48,678 bases of DNA from CAYVQZ01 sp964453435. GTDB lineage: Bacteria; Abyssobacteria; SURF-5. Shown here piece by piece: positions 16,501-24,586 of this stretch; positions within the stretch are counted from its first letter, which is position 1; each line of letters opens with the position of its first letter. Below the pieces are notes generated by a model that was not told the DNA's origin, ran no database searches, and saw nothing but the letters and a program-made list of their open reading frames with translations. Location: contig CAYVQZ010000043.1 in NCBI GenBank assembly GCA_964453435.1, forward strand, positions 1-48,678, read 5' to 3'. The position numbers and the translations under genes were made by a program.

Positions 16501-17877
16501 ATGCCGACGGAAGTAGTGATGCCGGAAGTTGGAGAGTCCGTAGTCAGCGGGACGGTCGTGAAGTGGCTGAAGAAAGTTGGCGAACACGTCAGTATGGATG
16601 AGCCCCTTGTCGAGGTCGCAACGGACAAGGCGAACGTTGAGATTCCGTCCCCCGCCGAGGGAGTCCTGAAGAAGATAGCGGCCGAGGAAGGCGAAGAGGT
16701 CGAGGTCGGCGGCCTGCTCGCGGTCATCGCCGAATCCGAAGAAGAAGCGGCCGCGCAGCCCGAACCGGAACGGAAGCCGGCGCCACCGAAAAAAGAAAAA
16801 GCGGAAGCGGAACAAAGGGAAGAGAGGGAAGAGGAGGCGGCAGCCGCGAAGGAACCCCCGGAAGAAAAGGAGAAAGAGAAAAAAGCGGAGCCGGAGGAAA
16901 AACCGGAAAAGAAAGAGCCTGCGCCGGCCGAAGAAAAGAAGGCCGAATCGCCCGAGGAACGCCGTCGTCGACGGTCCTCGCCGTTCGTGCGGAGCCTGGC
17001 GCGCGATTACCGGATCGACCTCGACAAGATCGAGGGCAGCGGAATCGATGGGCGCGTGACGAAGGACGACTTGCTCGATTACATAGCGAAGATGGAAAAA
17101 GAGCGGAAGCCCGCCCCGCCCGAGGAAGCCGAAAAGGAGAAGGCTCCACCGACAAAGCCGCGCCCGGGCCGGTCCGACGACTCCGAGGAAGTCATCCCGC
17201 TCGAGGGTATGCGCAAAGCGATATCCGAGCACATGGTGCGCAGCAAGCATACGTCGCCGCATGTGACAACCATCACCGAGGCGGATATGTCGGCGGTGAC
17301 GGCCCTCCGCGGGCAATACAAAGACGCGTTTCGGGAGAAACACGGCGTATCGCTTTCGTACCTGGCGTTCATCATAGACGCCACGAACAAGGCATTGAAG
17401 GAATTTCCGTATCTCAATTCCACGCTGAAGGACGACAAAATAATTCTGAAAAAATATTACAACATCGGAGTCTCCGTCCAGACCGACCGCGGCCTCATGA
17501 CGCCGGTGATAAAGAACGCCGACAGGCTCAGCGTCGGCGGGCTTGCAAGGGCGCTCGACTCGTTGGCGCAGCATGCGCGCGAGGGGCGGCTCTCTCTGAA
17601 CGAGATACAAGGGGGGACGTTCAGCATAACGAACCCCGGCTTTTACGGCGCGCTGCTGTCAACCCCTATCATCAATCAACCCCAGGCCGCCATCCTGGGG
17701 GTGGAAACAATCCAGAAGCGGGTGGTGGTGGTCGATGACGCCATCGCGATTCGACCCATGATGTATCTGTGCCTCTCCTACGACCACCGCATCGTGGATG
17801 GGGCGACCTCCATCCAGTTTCTCCAGAAGATTCGCAGAGTATTGGAGGACGGCGACTTCGAGGTTCGACTCGATTGA
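16501..17877 (+). CDS. pdhC: Dihydrolipoamide acyltransferase (E2) of the 2-oxoacid dehydrogenase complex
   Basis: A 458-residue E2 core protein. Residues 1-78 are one lipoyl domain with the lipoylated Lys43 in ATDKANVE. A very charged linker of about 80 residues, rich in Glu, Lys, Pro and Ala, follows. Residues 160-197 are the E1/E3-binding domain (FVRSLARDYRIDLDKIEG, GRVTKDDL). The catalytic domain fills 230-458 and ends with SYDHRIVDG (H429, D433). GGAGG precedes the ATG by six bases. The acyl group (acetyl or other) is not determined by sequence. No E3 dihydrolipoamide dehydrogenase gene lies in the window, so E3 must be shared from elsewhere. Confidence 0.93.
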   Translation: MPTEVVMPEVGESVVSGTVVKWLKKVGEHVSMDEPLVEVATDKANVEIPSPAEGVLKKIAAEEGEEVEVGGLLAVIAESEEEAAAQPEPERKPAPPKKEKAEAEQREEREEEAAAAKEPPEEKEKEKKAEPEEKPEKKEPAPAEEKKAESPEERRRRRSSPFVRSLARDYRIDLDKIEGSGIDGRVTKDDLLDYIAKMEKERKPAPPEEAEKEKAPPTKPRPGRSDDSEEVIPLEGMRKAISEHMVRSKHTSPHVTTITEADMSAVTALRGQYKDAFREKHGVSLSYLAFIIDATNKALKEFPYLNSTLKDDKIILKKYYNIGVSVQTDRGLMTPVIKNADRLSVGGLARALDSLAQHAREGRLSLNEIQGGTFSITNPGFYGALLSTPIINQPQAAILGVETIQKRVVVVDDAIAIRPMMYLCLSYDHRIVDGATSIQFLQKIRRVLEDGDFEVRLD

Positions 17878-17887
17878 CGAGGTTTGT

Positions 17888-19006
17888 ATGACCCGCACCG
17901 TTACCCTCATAGCCGGCGACGGCGTCGGACCCGAAATTGCCGAGGTGGTCAAGGAGTGTGTCTCGGCGCTGGGAGTCGGTATCGAGTGGGACATCCAGCA
18001 GGCCGGCGCTTCAATCCTCGAAAAAGAGGGGAAACCCCTTCCGGACAGCGTAATCGAGTCGATTAGCCGGAACAAAGTGGCGCTCAAGGGACCTGTTGAA
18101 ACTCCCGTGGGGACCGGGTTTCGCAGTGTCAATGTCGAGCTTCGCCGGAAACTCGACCTGTACGCCTGCGTGAGACCGTGCAAGTACTACGAGGGAGTTC
18201 GCAGCCGGATTTTGAATCCGCAATCGATAGATATCGTGGTAATACGGGAGAACACCGAAGACCTGTATGCAGGCATCGAGTTCATGGAAAGCTGTGGCGC
18301 CGAGAACCCGCTGCTCCGGTTTCTGAAGGAGCAGAAGGGGGTGGAACTGGGCTGTGATACGGGCATCAGCATCAAGCCGATATCCGTTCGCGGGTCGGAA
18401 AGGATTGTCAGGTTCGCGTTCGAATATGCTCGAAAACACGGCCGGAAGAAAGTGTCGGCAATCGACAAGGCCAACATAATGAAGTACTCCGACGGGTTGT
18501 TCATGAACGTTGCCGCCGAGGTGAGCGCGAGGTATCCCGACATTTCCTACGAGCACAAGCTCGTTGACAACATGTGCATGCAGCTCGTACAGTTTCCGGA
18601 GAGGTACGATGTGCTCGTGTTGCCCAATCTTTACGGCGATATCATATCGGACCTCGCGGCGGGTCTCATCGGGGGTCTCGGCGTGGCGCCCGGCGCGAAT
18701 ATGGGCGACGAATACGCGGTATTCGAGGCGACGCACGGGAGCGCGCCGGACATAGCGGGCAGGGACAAGGCAAACCCCACCGGCATCCTTCTGTCCGCTG
18801 CGCTGATGCTCGACCACATGGGAGAAGCCGATGCGGCGCGACGCCTCGAGAACGCCGTGGCGAAAGTCCTGAGAGAAGGGAAGCGGGTTACGGCGGACCT
18901 GAAACGTGATGGCGACCCCACACCGCCCGTGGGAACCCGGGAAATGGGAGCGGCCATAGCGGAGTGTATCACGGCGGGGAGTCAGGGGGCAGGTCGAGCG
19001 CCCTGA
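17888..19006 (+). CDS. NAD-type isocitrate/isopropylmalate dehydrogenase family protein
   Basis: A 372-residue beta-decarboxylating dehydrogenase. It has LIAGDGVGPEIAEVV at the N-terminus, the substrate loop TPVGTGFRSVNVELRRKLDLY (isocitrate-type Ser and Asn), VIRENTEDLYAGIEF, the FAFEYARKHGRKKV segment, the DNMCMQLVQFP metal region and NLYGDIISDLAAGLIGGLG. The substrate loop and its place after a pyruvate dehydrogenase-type operon favour NAD-dependent isocitrate dehydrogenase over isopropylmalate or homoisocitrate dehydrogenase. The ATG at 17888 has a GAGG just upstream, 10 bases after the E2 stop. Its last 38 bases overlap the end of the convergent glycosyltransferase gene. Confidence 0.85.
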   Translation: MTRTVTLIAGDGVGPEIAEVVKECVSALGVGIEWDIQQAGASILEKEGKPLPDSVIESISRNKVALKGPVETPVGTGFRSVNVELRRKLDLYACVRPCKYYEGVRSRILNPQSIDIVVIRENTEDLYAGIEFMESCGAENPLLRFLKEQKGVELGCDTGISIKPISVRGSERIVRFAFEYARKHGRKKVSAIDKANIMKYSDGLFMNVAAEVSARYPDISYEHKLVDNMCMQLVQFPERYDVLVLPNLYGDIISDLAAGLIGGLGVAPGANMGDEYAVFEATHGSAPDIAGRDKANPTGILLSAALMLDHMGEADAARRLENAVAKVLREGKRVTADLKRDGDPTPPVGTREMGAAIAECITAGSQGAGRAP

Positions 19007-20795
19007 GCCTGTTTGACATTTGCAGCTCTTTCCACTGGTCCAGATAGTAAGAGGCTTGCTCGTCGTTCCCTCTCGCCGCGTGAACCTTCGCAAGCCAGTA
19101 GTGGAGCTGCGGGGAATCCGGTTTGAGACCCAGCGCGACGCCGAAAAACTTGGCGCTTTCGTCGAGCTCGCCTTTTTCAAAGCACAGACGCCCGAGCCTG
19201 AGCCAGGTATCGGGGTTTCCGGGGTTGTAAATCCTGGCCCGCCTGTAATTTTCGATTGCGAGGTCCATTTCCCCGCGTTGTTCGTATATCTCCCCCATCC
19301 CCAGATAAGCCGACCACTGGTAGGGCAATATACGGGTCGCCTGTTTGTAGGCGGCCAGCGCCTCCTCAAGCTTGCCCTGGCTCTGATACACGCTTGCCAG
19401 CCGCGAATAGGCGTTGGCGGTGTCGGCATAATAGCTGTCCTTGCTCACGTGGGTTCCGAGCAAGCCCCAGAAAAGCAGGGTAGCCAGCGCCGCCGCCAGG
19501 AGTTTCGAGTAGTGTTTTTCCGCGAGCGCTCGCGGGACGGAAGCGAGCGCATACGACGCAAACACGATGAGTCCCGGAACAACGGGAAGCCTGTATCTCG
19601 CAAACACATAGAACGCTATCACCGTGGCTGAATACAGGAGAACCACGAGATAGAGCAGGAGGACCCTTCTCCAGCGGGGGAGGCAGAGAAGCATCCCTGT
19701 CAAACCGAGGGCGGCCACGAAGCGGAAATTCGGGAGCGGGAGCCCCAAAACCGAAGAATATTGCCTGAAGAAGTAGAAGTTCTGGTTGTCCGGAACCTCA
19801 TACCAGTTCCAGAAAAGCCAGAACTTCTTCAGCATGAGCGTAAGCCACCTGAGCGGCTCGTCACGGATAAAACGGAATGCTTCGCTAAACCAGTACGCGG
19901 AAACCTCCGAGGGTTTCAGCTTCCTTCCCGTCGCGATTTCGGCCTGAATGCGAAAATCCGCCTGCTCGTACCTGGGATTCGGCCTCACCGTTATCGGAGG
20001 TTGATACCTGCCGCTCACGTTCGAAGGATTGTTGCCAATCAGGAAGTTCTGGCCGGCCTGCGACGTTATGAGCACAAAGTCCTTTCCGACGACATAGTTT
20101 CTGACGGCCACCGGAGCAAGTATCAAAATGAGTCCCACGACCACTCCGGCCGCGGCGACCGCCTTTCGGGCGATGCTCTCCGTCACCACTCCCGGCACAA
20201 AGACCCACGCTATGACCGCGGGGGCGAGCACGAGAACGTTGGCTCGAACAAGCGCAAGCAGGCCGAGGATGACGCCCCCAACGACCCAGAGCAGAAACGA
20301 ACGGCGCCCGCGAGCGAGCATGAGAACAAGCATGAACAGCGAAATCAGGAAAACGGCGAGAAACGACTTCAGGAGCAGCCCCTCGAAGTAAAAAAAGGGT
20401 TTGTAAAGCGCCGCCAGCACCCCCGCCACTACGCCGGTTTTCCGGTCGAAAAAGGAATCCGCCAGCAGGAAGATGAGCACGCAGGAAGCCGAGCCGATGG
20501 CGAACTGAAGCGCCCTGACCCAGAACAGGTCGCGCCCGACTATCGAATACACGACTCCCAAAAAATAGGGGTACAACGGGTCCTGATAGAAAATTTCGTT
20601 GCCGATCCACTGTCCGCCGGCGATGCGCCGGGCCCAACGGTCATAGGAATATTCATCCAGCACCGGCGTATTGAAAAAGGGGTTGTCGTGGATTTGGTAA
20701 AGATACACAAGGCGGACGCCGAAGGCCAGCAGAAATATTATCAGGGCCTGGGAAAGTTTGGACGATTTTAAGAAGGCCGGAAGGCGATGCCGCAT
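18969..20795 (-). CDS. GT39/PMT-like membrane glycosyltransferase with C-terminal TPR repeats
   Basis: A protein of 608 residues from the chosen ATG. Residues 10-450 have about 10-11 membrane helices with a first external loop carrying VLDEYSYDRWARRI, as in the GT-C dolichol/undecaprenyl-phosphate-sugar transferases (GT39 family). Such enzymes add sugars to lipid A, proteins or polymers on the periplasmic side. Residues 460-600 hold about four TPR units (ANAYSRLASVYQSQGKLEEAL and following), presumably periplasmic and protein-binding. An ATG 60 bases upstream is possible; neither has a strong ribosome site. Its stop lies inside the end of the convergent dehydrogenase gene. The acceptor is unknown. 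Confidence 0.75.
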   Translation of the reverse strand: MRHRLPAFLKSSKLSQALIIFLLAFGVRLVYLYQIHDNPFFNTPVLDEYSYDRWARRIAGGQWIGNEIFYQDPLYPYFLGVVYSIVGRDLFWVRALQFAIGSASCVLIFLLADSFFDRKTGVVAGVLAALYKPFFYFEGLLLKSFLAVFLISLFMLVLMLARGRRSFLLWVVGGVILGLLALVRANVLVLAPAVIAWVFVPGVVTESIARKAVAAAGVVVGLILILAPVAVRNYVVGKDFVLITSQAGQNFLIGNNPSNVSGRYQPPITVRPNPRYEQADFRIQAEIATGRKLKPSEVSAYWFSEAFRFIRDEPLRWLTLMLKKFWLFWNWYEVPDNQNFYFFRQYSSVLGLPLPNFRFVAALGLTGMLLCLPRWRRVLLLYLVVLLYSATVIAFYVFARYRLPVVPGLIVFASYALASVPRALAEKHYSKLLAAALATLLFWGLLGTHVSKDSYYADTANAYSRLASVYQSQGKLEEALAAYKQATRILPYQWSAYLGMGEIYEQRGEMDLAIENYRRARIYNPGNPDTWLRLGRLCFEKGELDESAKFFGVALGLKPDSPQLHYWLAKVHAARGNDEQASYYLDQWKELQMSNRLRALDLPPDSPP

Positions 20796-20941
20796 TGTCT
20801 TGTCAGTCGTTCCGAAAATCGGGCTTATATTACCACAAAGCAGGCGCGCGCTCAATCCGGTGGCCTCACGGCAAGGCTTGCCTCGGCGACCGCGGCCGGC
20901 GCTCCGCTTTCCCGCGAGAAAAGGATACCGAGAGAGAACCT

Positions 20942-21035
20942 GCCCCGCGATTGTTCGCCAAAGAGGTTATTGCGGGGACCCCATGCGGCATGGTGTCTCC
21001 CAATAACCCGGACTAGCAACCGCGGGAGATACTCA
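20942..21035. repeat. Hairpin repeat R2, copy b
   Basis: The core GGTTATTG (20965-20972) pairs with CAATAACC (21001-21008), enclosing an inner CCATGC/GCATGG hairpin. It is homologous to 5745-5850. The copy ends just before the dinB promoter. The rest of 20796-20941 contains no gene. Confidence 0.65.
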
Positions 21036-21043
21036 GAAACCCG

Positions 21044-21072
21044 TTGACAAGCAATGCCGGATTCAATAAAAT
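21044..21072 (+). promoter_or_regulatory. Sigma-70 promoter for dinB
   Basis: TTGACA (21044-21049), a 17-base spacer and TAAAAT (21067-21072) match 11 of 12 consensus bases. The start would be near 21079. I saw no convincing LexA operator beside it, so SOS control is not supported by the sequence. Confidence 0.7.
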
Positions 21073-21213
21073 ATTGGGCGTGGTGGCATGCAGGACAGCC
21101 GAGTCGGGTTCTGCTGCCTCATCGGCAATGGAGTTGCGTCTCTCTCTGGAATCACCACCTGCGGTGGCGAATTCAACCCCCGTTCCAGCGCATCCTTTGC
21201 ACACAAACCATCG

Positions 21214-22422
21214 ATGACACGGACTATCATCCATGTGGACATGGACGCGTTCTATGCGTCCATCGAGCAGCGCGACAAACCCTCCCTGGCCGGCCTGCCG
21301 GTTATTGTGGGCGGCGCGGGCGGTGAGAGGGGGGTGGTCTCAGCGGCGTCGTATGAGGCCCGTAAATACGGTGTCCGTAGCGCTATGCCGCTCAAGACGG
21401 CGCGGCGTCTGTGCCCGAACGGAGTTTTTGTTCCCGTACAAATGGAAAAATACAAAGTTGTATCCGAACAGATGCATTCGATACTATCCAGCTACACCCC
21501 CCTCGTCGAGCCGGTTTCCATCGACGAGGCCTATCTCGATGTCACGGCAAGCATGAAGCTGCACGGCGACGCCGCCACAATCGGGAAGGAAATAAAGGAC
21601 CGCATCAAAAGTGAACTCGACCTGACCGCCTCTGTCGGCATTGCCCCAAATAAATTTCTGGCGAAAATGGCCTCGGACTACGGGAAACCCGATGGATTTT
21701 TGATAATAGAACAGGGCGGTGAGACAGCTTTTCTGCGGGACCTGCCGGTTGAACGGATACACGGAGTCGGCAAGGTGACCGCTCGGCGGATGGCCGAACT
21801 CGGCTTTGAAACCGTCGGCCAACTGGCCGAAAAGTCGAGGGAGGAATTACGAAGGCTTTTCGGCAAGCATGGGGAACGCCTCTGGGAACTTTCTCACGGA
21901 ATCGACAATGACGAAGTCGTCTCGGAGGGCGAGGCTAAATCCATCAGCCATGAGACGACGTTCGAAGAGGATGTCGGGGATGCCGACGAACTCAGACGAA
22001 CGCTCGCGTGGCTCTCCGACCGTGTCGGAGCCCGCCTGAGAGAGAGCCGACTGGTCGCGAAAACGGTCGGCGTAAAAGTGCGACTTGCGGACTTCACAAC
22101 CATGAACAGGGAGCGCAGTCTCGTCGACCCGACAGACGCTGACACCGAAATATTCGCAACTGCGTGGAATCTGTTCCGCGCCGTCCCCCTCAAGGGTCAG
22201 AAAGTGCGATTGCTCGGGGTTGTGGCGTCCGGCCTCGACCAGCCATCGGGCCAGCTTCATCTCTTTTCCGATGGCCCTCAGCGAAACCGGCTGGCCGCGC
22301 AGGCCATCGACAACATCAGGAGAAAATTCGGCGAGTCGGCCATCGCCCGCGCTTCCCGGGCCGAGGCGAAGAAGGACTCGAAGAAACAACCGCTACGCAG
22401 AAAGGAGCACAACGGCGGATGA
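21214..22422 (+). CDS. dinB: DNA polymerase IV (Y-family translesion polymerase)
   Basis: A 402-residue Y-family polymerase for lesion bypass. Metal ligands are in IIHVDMDAFYASIE (Asp9) and VSIDEAYLD (Asp104, Glu105). LTASVGIAPNKFLAKMASDYGKPDG marks the palm/fingers, and the little-finger domain follows after residue 230. QLHLF near residue 352 fits a beta-clamp-binding motif. The ATG at 21214 starts at the domain edge; the frame is open to 21088 but that extension shows no homology. The start lacks a clear ribosome site and would have a leader of about 135 bases. It overlaps the next gene by four bases. Confidence 0.92.
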   Translation: MTRTIIHVDMDAFYASIEQRDKPSLAGLPVIVGGAGGERGVVSAASYEARKYGVRSAMPLKTARRLCPNGVFVPVQMEKYKVVSEQMHSILSSYTPLVEPVSIDEAYLDVTASMKLHGDAATIGKEIKDRIKSELDLTASVGIAPNKFLAKMASDYGKPDGFLIIEQGGETAFLRDLPVERIHGVGKVTARRMAELGFETVGQLAEKSREELRRLFGKHGERLWELSHGIDNDEVVSEGEAKSISHETTFEEDVGDADELRRTLAWLSDRVGARLRESRLVAKTVGVKVRLADFTTMNRERSLVDPTDADTEIFATAWNLFRAVPLKGQKVRLLGVVASGLDQPSGQLHLFSDGPQRNRLAAQAIDNIRRKFGESAIARASRAEAKKDSKKQPLRRKEHNGG

Positions 22423-22841
22423 ACGAGAGCGAGATGGACAAATTGATCAGCGAGATTCAGAACTTCCTGAAAAAAGAGAACCCCAAAAAGCAGGAGAAAC
22501 TGCAAAAACTTTTGCCGGTGGCGCCCCGCCATCGGGGGAAGACCAAAAGGAACGTTATTTTTCCGGTCGGCGCCCTCACGCTATTGTCAGCATGTGCGGT
22601 GGGAGCGCTTACGGTTGCGATGGTTTTGTTCGGCTATGCCAGGATAACGAACGCCCATTCGATGTCGGCCATCTGGACGCTTTCCGCGGCGGCCTGCGGA
22701 ATATTTTTGTCGGCGATGCTGGTTTCCTCATGGAAACGCCTCGTGATACTCAGCCGGATTGAGAGGAACACACGTCTCATACTGGCGAGCAGACACAAGA
22801 CGAACGCTCTGCTTGAACATTTTATTCAGGATATGAATTGA
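22419..22841 (+). CDS. Small two-helix membrane protein coupled to dinB
   Basis: A 140-residue protein of unknown family. Residues 1-43 are charged and probably helical (lysine/glutamate-rich), followed by two hydrophobic helices (about 46-73, with ALTLLSACAVGALTVAMVLF, and 84-104) and a basic C-terminal tail. AAAGGAG lies nine bases before the ATG, and the ATGA overlap with dinB indicates coupled translation. No function is inferred beyond membrane location. Confidence 0.7.
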   Translation: MNESEMDKLISEIQNFLKKENPKKQEKLQKLLPVAPRHRGKTKRNVIFPVGALTLLSACAVGALTVAMVLFGYARITNAHSMSAIWTLSAAACGIFLSAMLVSSWKRLVILSRIERNTRLILASRHKTNALLEHFIQDMN

Positions 22842-22942
22842 GGGGCTGCGGACACTCGTGTCGAATCCCTGCATCGCTCCGGCTCGTGGGCTTTGATTCA
22901 TCCGCCAACCGGTGTTAAATCCCCTGAGGGGAACACATCTGC

Positions 22943-23197
22943 CTAATCCCACAAGTATTTCACAAGCACGATAATGAAGGCCAGCGGAATCAGCGCGATC
23001 AGCCAGGCTTTGTTCTCCCACGCCCACGGCAAAAGAGTTTGAAGAAAGAAATCGGACAACAAAGCGATCACATTGCTCAGAATGTTTTCGGCAGCCCGCA
23101 TGCCGCGCCCTTTCTGAAGAATTTCGGAGCGGGAAATGACGTCTATATGCTTTGAATCGCCGTCTCGCCGCGCATATTCTAACCCGAATACCCTCAA
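22943..23197 (-). CDS. Putative small membrane protein
   Basis: An 84-codon frame ending in one strong hydrophobic helix (WLIALIPLAFIIVLVKYLW), preceded by an amphipathic stretch MRAAENILSNVIALLSDFF. A start at 23101 (52 residues), with AAAGGG seven bases upstream, is as likely as 23197. No homologue is recognised; it may be a spurious frame. Confidence 0.4.
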   Translation of the reverse strand: MRVFGLEYARRDGDSKHIDVISRSEILQKGRGMRAAENILSNVIALLSDFFLQTLLPWAWENKAWLIALIPLAFIIVLVKYLWD

Positions 23198-23286
23198 AAT
23201 CCAAAAAACCGTGGGAGAAAGTGGCGGAATGGTCGGAACAGATAAGCAACGGTGATACTGTTAGTGCCGGTCTCACAGGGTGAAAC

Positions 23287-23805
23287 TTACAGGATTTTGG
23301 TCATGTGTATGTCTTCCGGCTCCAAGTCATAGAGGCGTTGGTTTATCTCGTTTGCCAAATCAAAGCCGTTGCTCATATAGAAATCAACCGTTGCGGTTGT
23401 TGGGATGGAAGAAACATACAGCTTCCTGGCGCCATCCGCTCTTGCGAGTTCCACGACTTTGTCGAGCAGTAAGGCGCCTATCCCCTGTCCTCTGTACTCC
23501 TTGGTGACATATAGCTCTCCAAGCTGAGCGGAGTCTTGCGACAGATTGGGGCGATATATTGAAAAGCCGATTAAAACCTTACCATCAAATGCTCCGAACA
23601 TGCTGCTTCCGTGGGCGAGCATTGGTCGCCATGCCTCAATCTTGGCCCGGATCATGTGCTGGGACCATCGCGGGATGCGCCAGTCGACATCCTTTTGAAT
23701 CAGCGCTCCGCCCCTGATGACGTAGATTTTCCTCACATGCTCGGAGCGGTCGAGTTCAGCAATGCGTTCGATTTCAGAATTCTGCATGCGGCGAATGGTT
23801 ATCAT
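23287..23805 (-). CDS. GNAT family N-acetyltransferase
   Basis: A 172-residue acyl-CoA-dependent acetyltransferase of the GNAT fold. The acetyl-CoA pyrophosphate-binding motif A is LGELYVTKEYRGQGIGALLL, with RGQGIG near residues 105-110. The preceding strand VLIGFSIYRP and the following ARADGARKLYVSSI and FYMSNGF fit motif B and the fold. The acceptor is unknown. It is a single gene; the 232-base gap to the next gene at 24037 shows no feature. Confidence 0.85.
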   Translation of the reverse strand: MITIRRMQNSEIERIAELDRSEHVRKIYVIRGGALIQKDVDWRIPRWSQHMIRAKIEAWRPMLAHGSSMFGAFDGKVLIGFSIYRPNLSQDSAQLGELYVTKEYRGQGIGALLLDKVVELARADGARKLYVSSIPTTATVDFYMSNGFDLANEINQRLYDLEPEDIHMTKIL

Positions 23806-24037
23806 CGTCTCTCTGCCTTAAAGGCGGCATTTCCTCTTATTGGTTCGTTCGACAGGGTGAGCACAGTTTCGACGGATGAAGAAGTCAATTTCTGACACGG
23901 ACGGACGAATACAAGGTTACCGATAGAGGGGAAAAAGATAAAGAGCCTCCGAGTGTTGCTTTCGAAAAGAATAGAAAACAAATTATCGATTCGTCACCGG
24001 CGTGCACGTAACGATCTGAGCAAATACTAACCAGGCC

Positions 24038-24586
24038 TTATGTGCTGTGTTTCTGCAATATTCCTCCAACATCTGAGATTAGCCATCGACCTTTTTCTTT
24101 CTTCAATTGAAATGTCATTTTTCTCCTGGGCTGCGCGGATTCCCGCAGTTCCAAGCTCCGGCCAAACCCAACTACGGTATGCTCTGTTGTCACCTCTGCG
24201 GTATTGCCGTCGATCTTCTCTTCCAGGAACTCCACATCGTTTAAATCCAGAAGAAACAGGGGCGCAATAATCAGCTTCGCCCTCTTCGGGTTCAAAAATA
24301 AGGCCCCCATATCGGCTGTCGAGTCCGAAAGCTCCTTGGCCGTTTCCTCCCCGGAGACTTTTTCCGATGTTGTCTCCCCTGCATCTTTTATCGTTTCTAT
24401 TCTAAAAAACAGGGTCTGCACCGCAGCCGTTGGCGTCTTTGGATGTTGCGATTCCCCTCCACAGGCCAGAAAAGCAAATGCGGGCCAACAACTCATTCCG
24501 ATTATTAAACATCTCATCACAGGCTTGTCTCTGTTGATTAAAGCAACCCATGAAGAAAACATTTTCCAGAACAGGGTAGTATTCAC
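24038..24586 (-). CDS. Probable lipoprotein of unknown function, coupled to the ankyrin lipoprotein
   Basis: A 182-residue protein. A hydrophobic segment with an AFLAC lipobox places a lipidated Cys near residue 42. The start chosen is GTG at 24586, because AAAGGAG stands six bases upstream and the GTG overlaps the upstream stop (GTGA). The ATG at 24517 would give a more usual signal peptide but has no ribosome site. The mature region has an acidic Thr/Ser-rich part and a C-terminal KMTFQLKKEKGRWLISDVGG strand pattern, like NTF2-fold secreted proteins; that resemblance is weak. No function is assigned. Confidence 0.65.
   Translation of the reverse strand: MNTTLFWKMFSSWVALINRDKPVMRCLIIGMSCWPAFAFLACGGESQHPKTPTAAVQTLFFRIETIKDAGETTSEKVSGEETAKELSDSTADMGALFLNPKRAKLIIAPLFLLDLNDVEFLEEKIDGNTAEVTTEHTVVGFGRSLELRESAQPRRKMTFQLKKEKGRWLISDVGGILQKHST

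Noticed and set aside
19761..20771. 336-codon plus-strand frame opposite the glycosyltransferase
   Set aside because: Arg/Glu/His-rich shadow translation without motifs; the opposite strand encodes clear membrane helices and TPRs.
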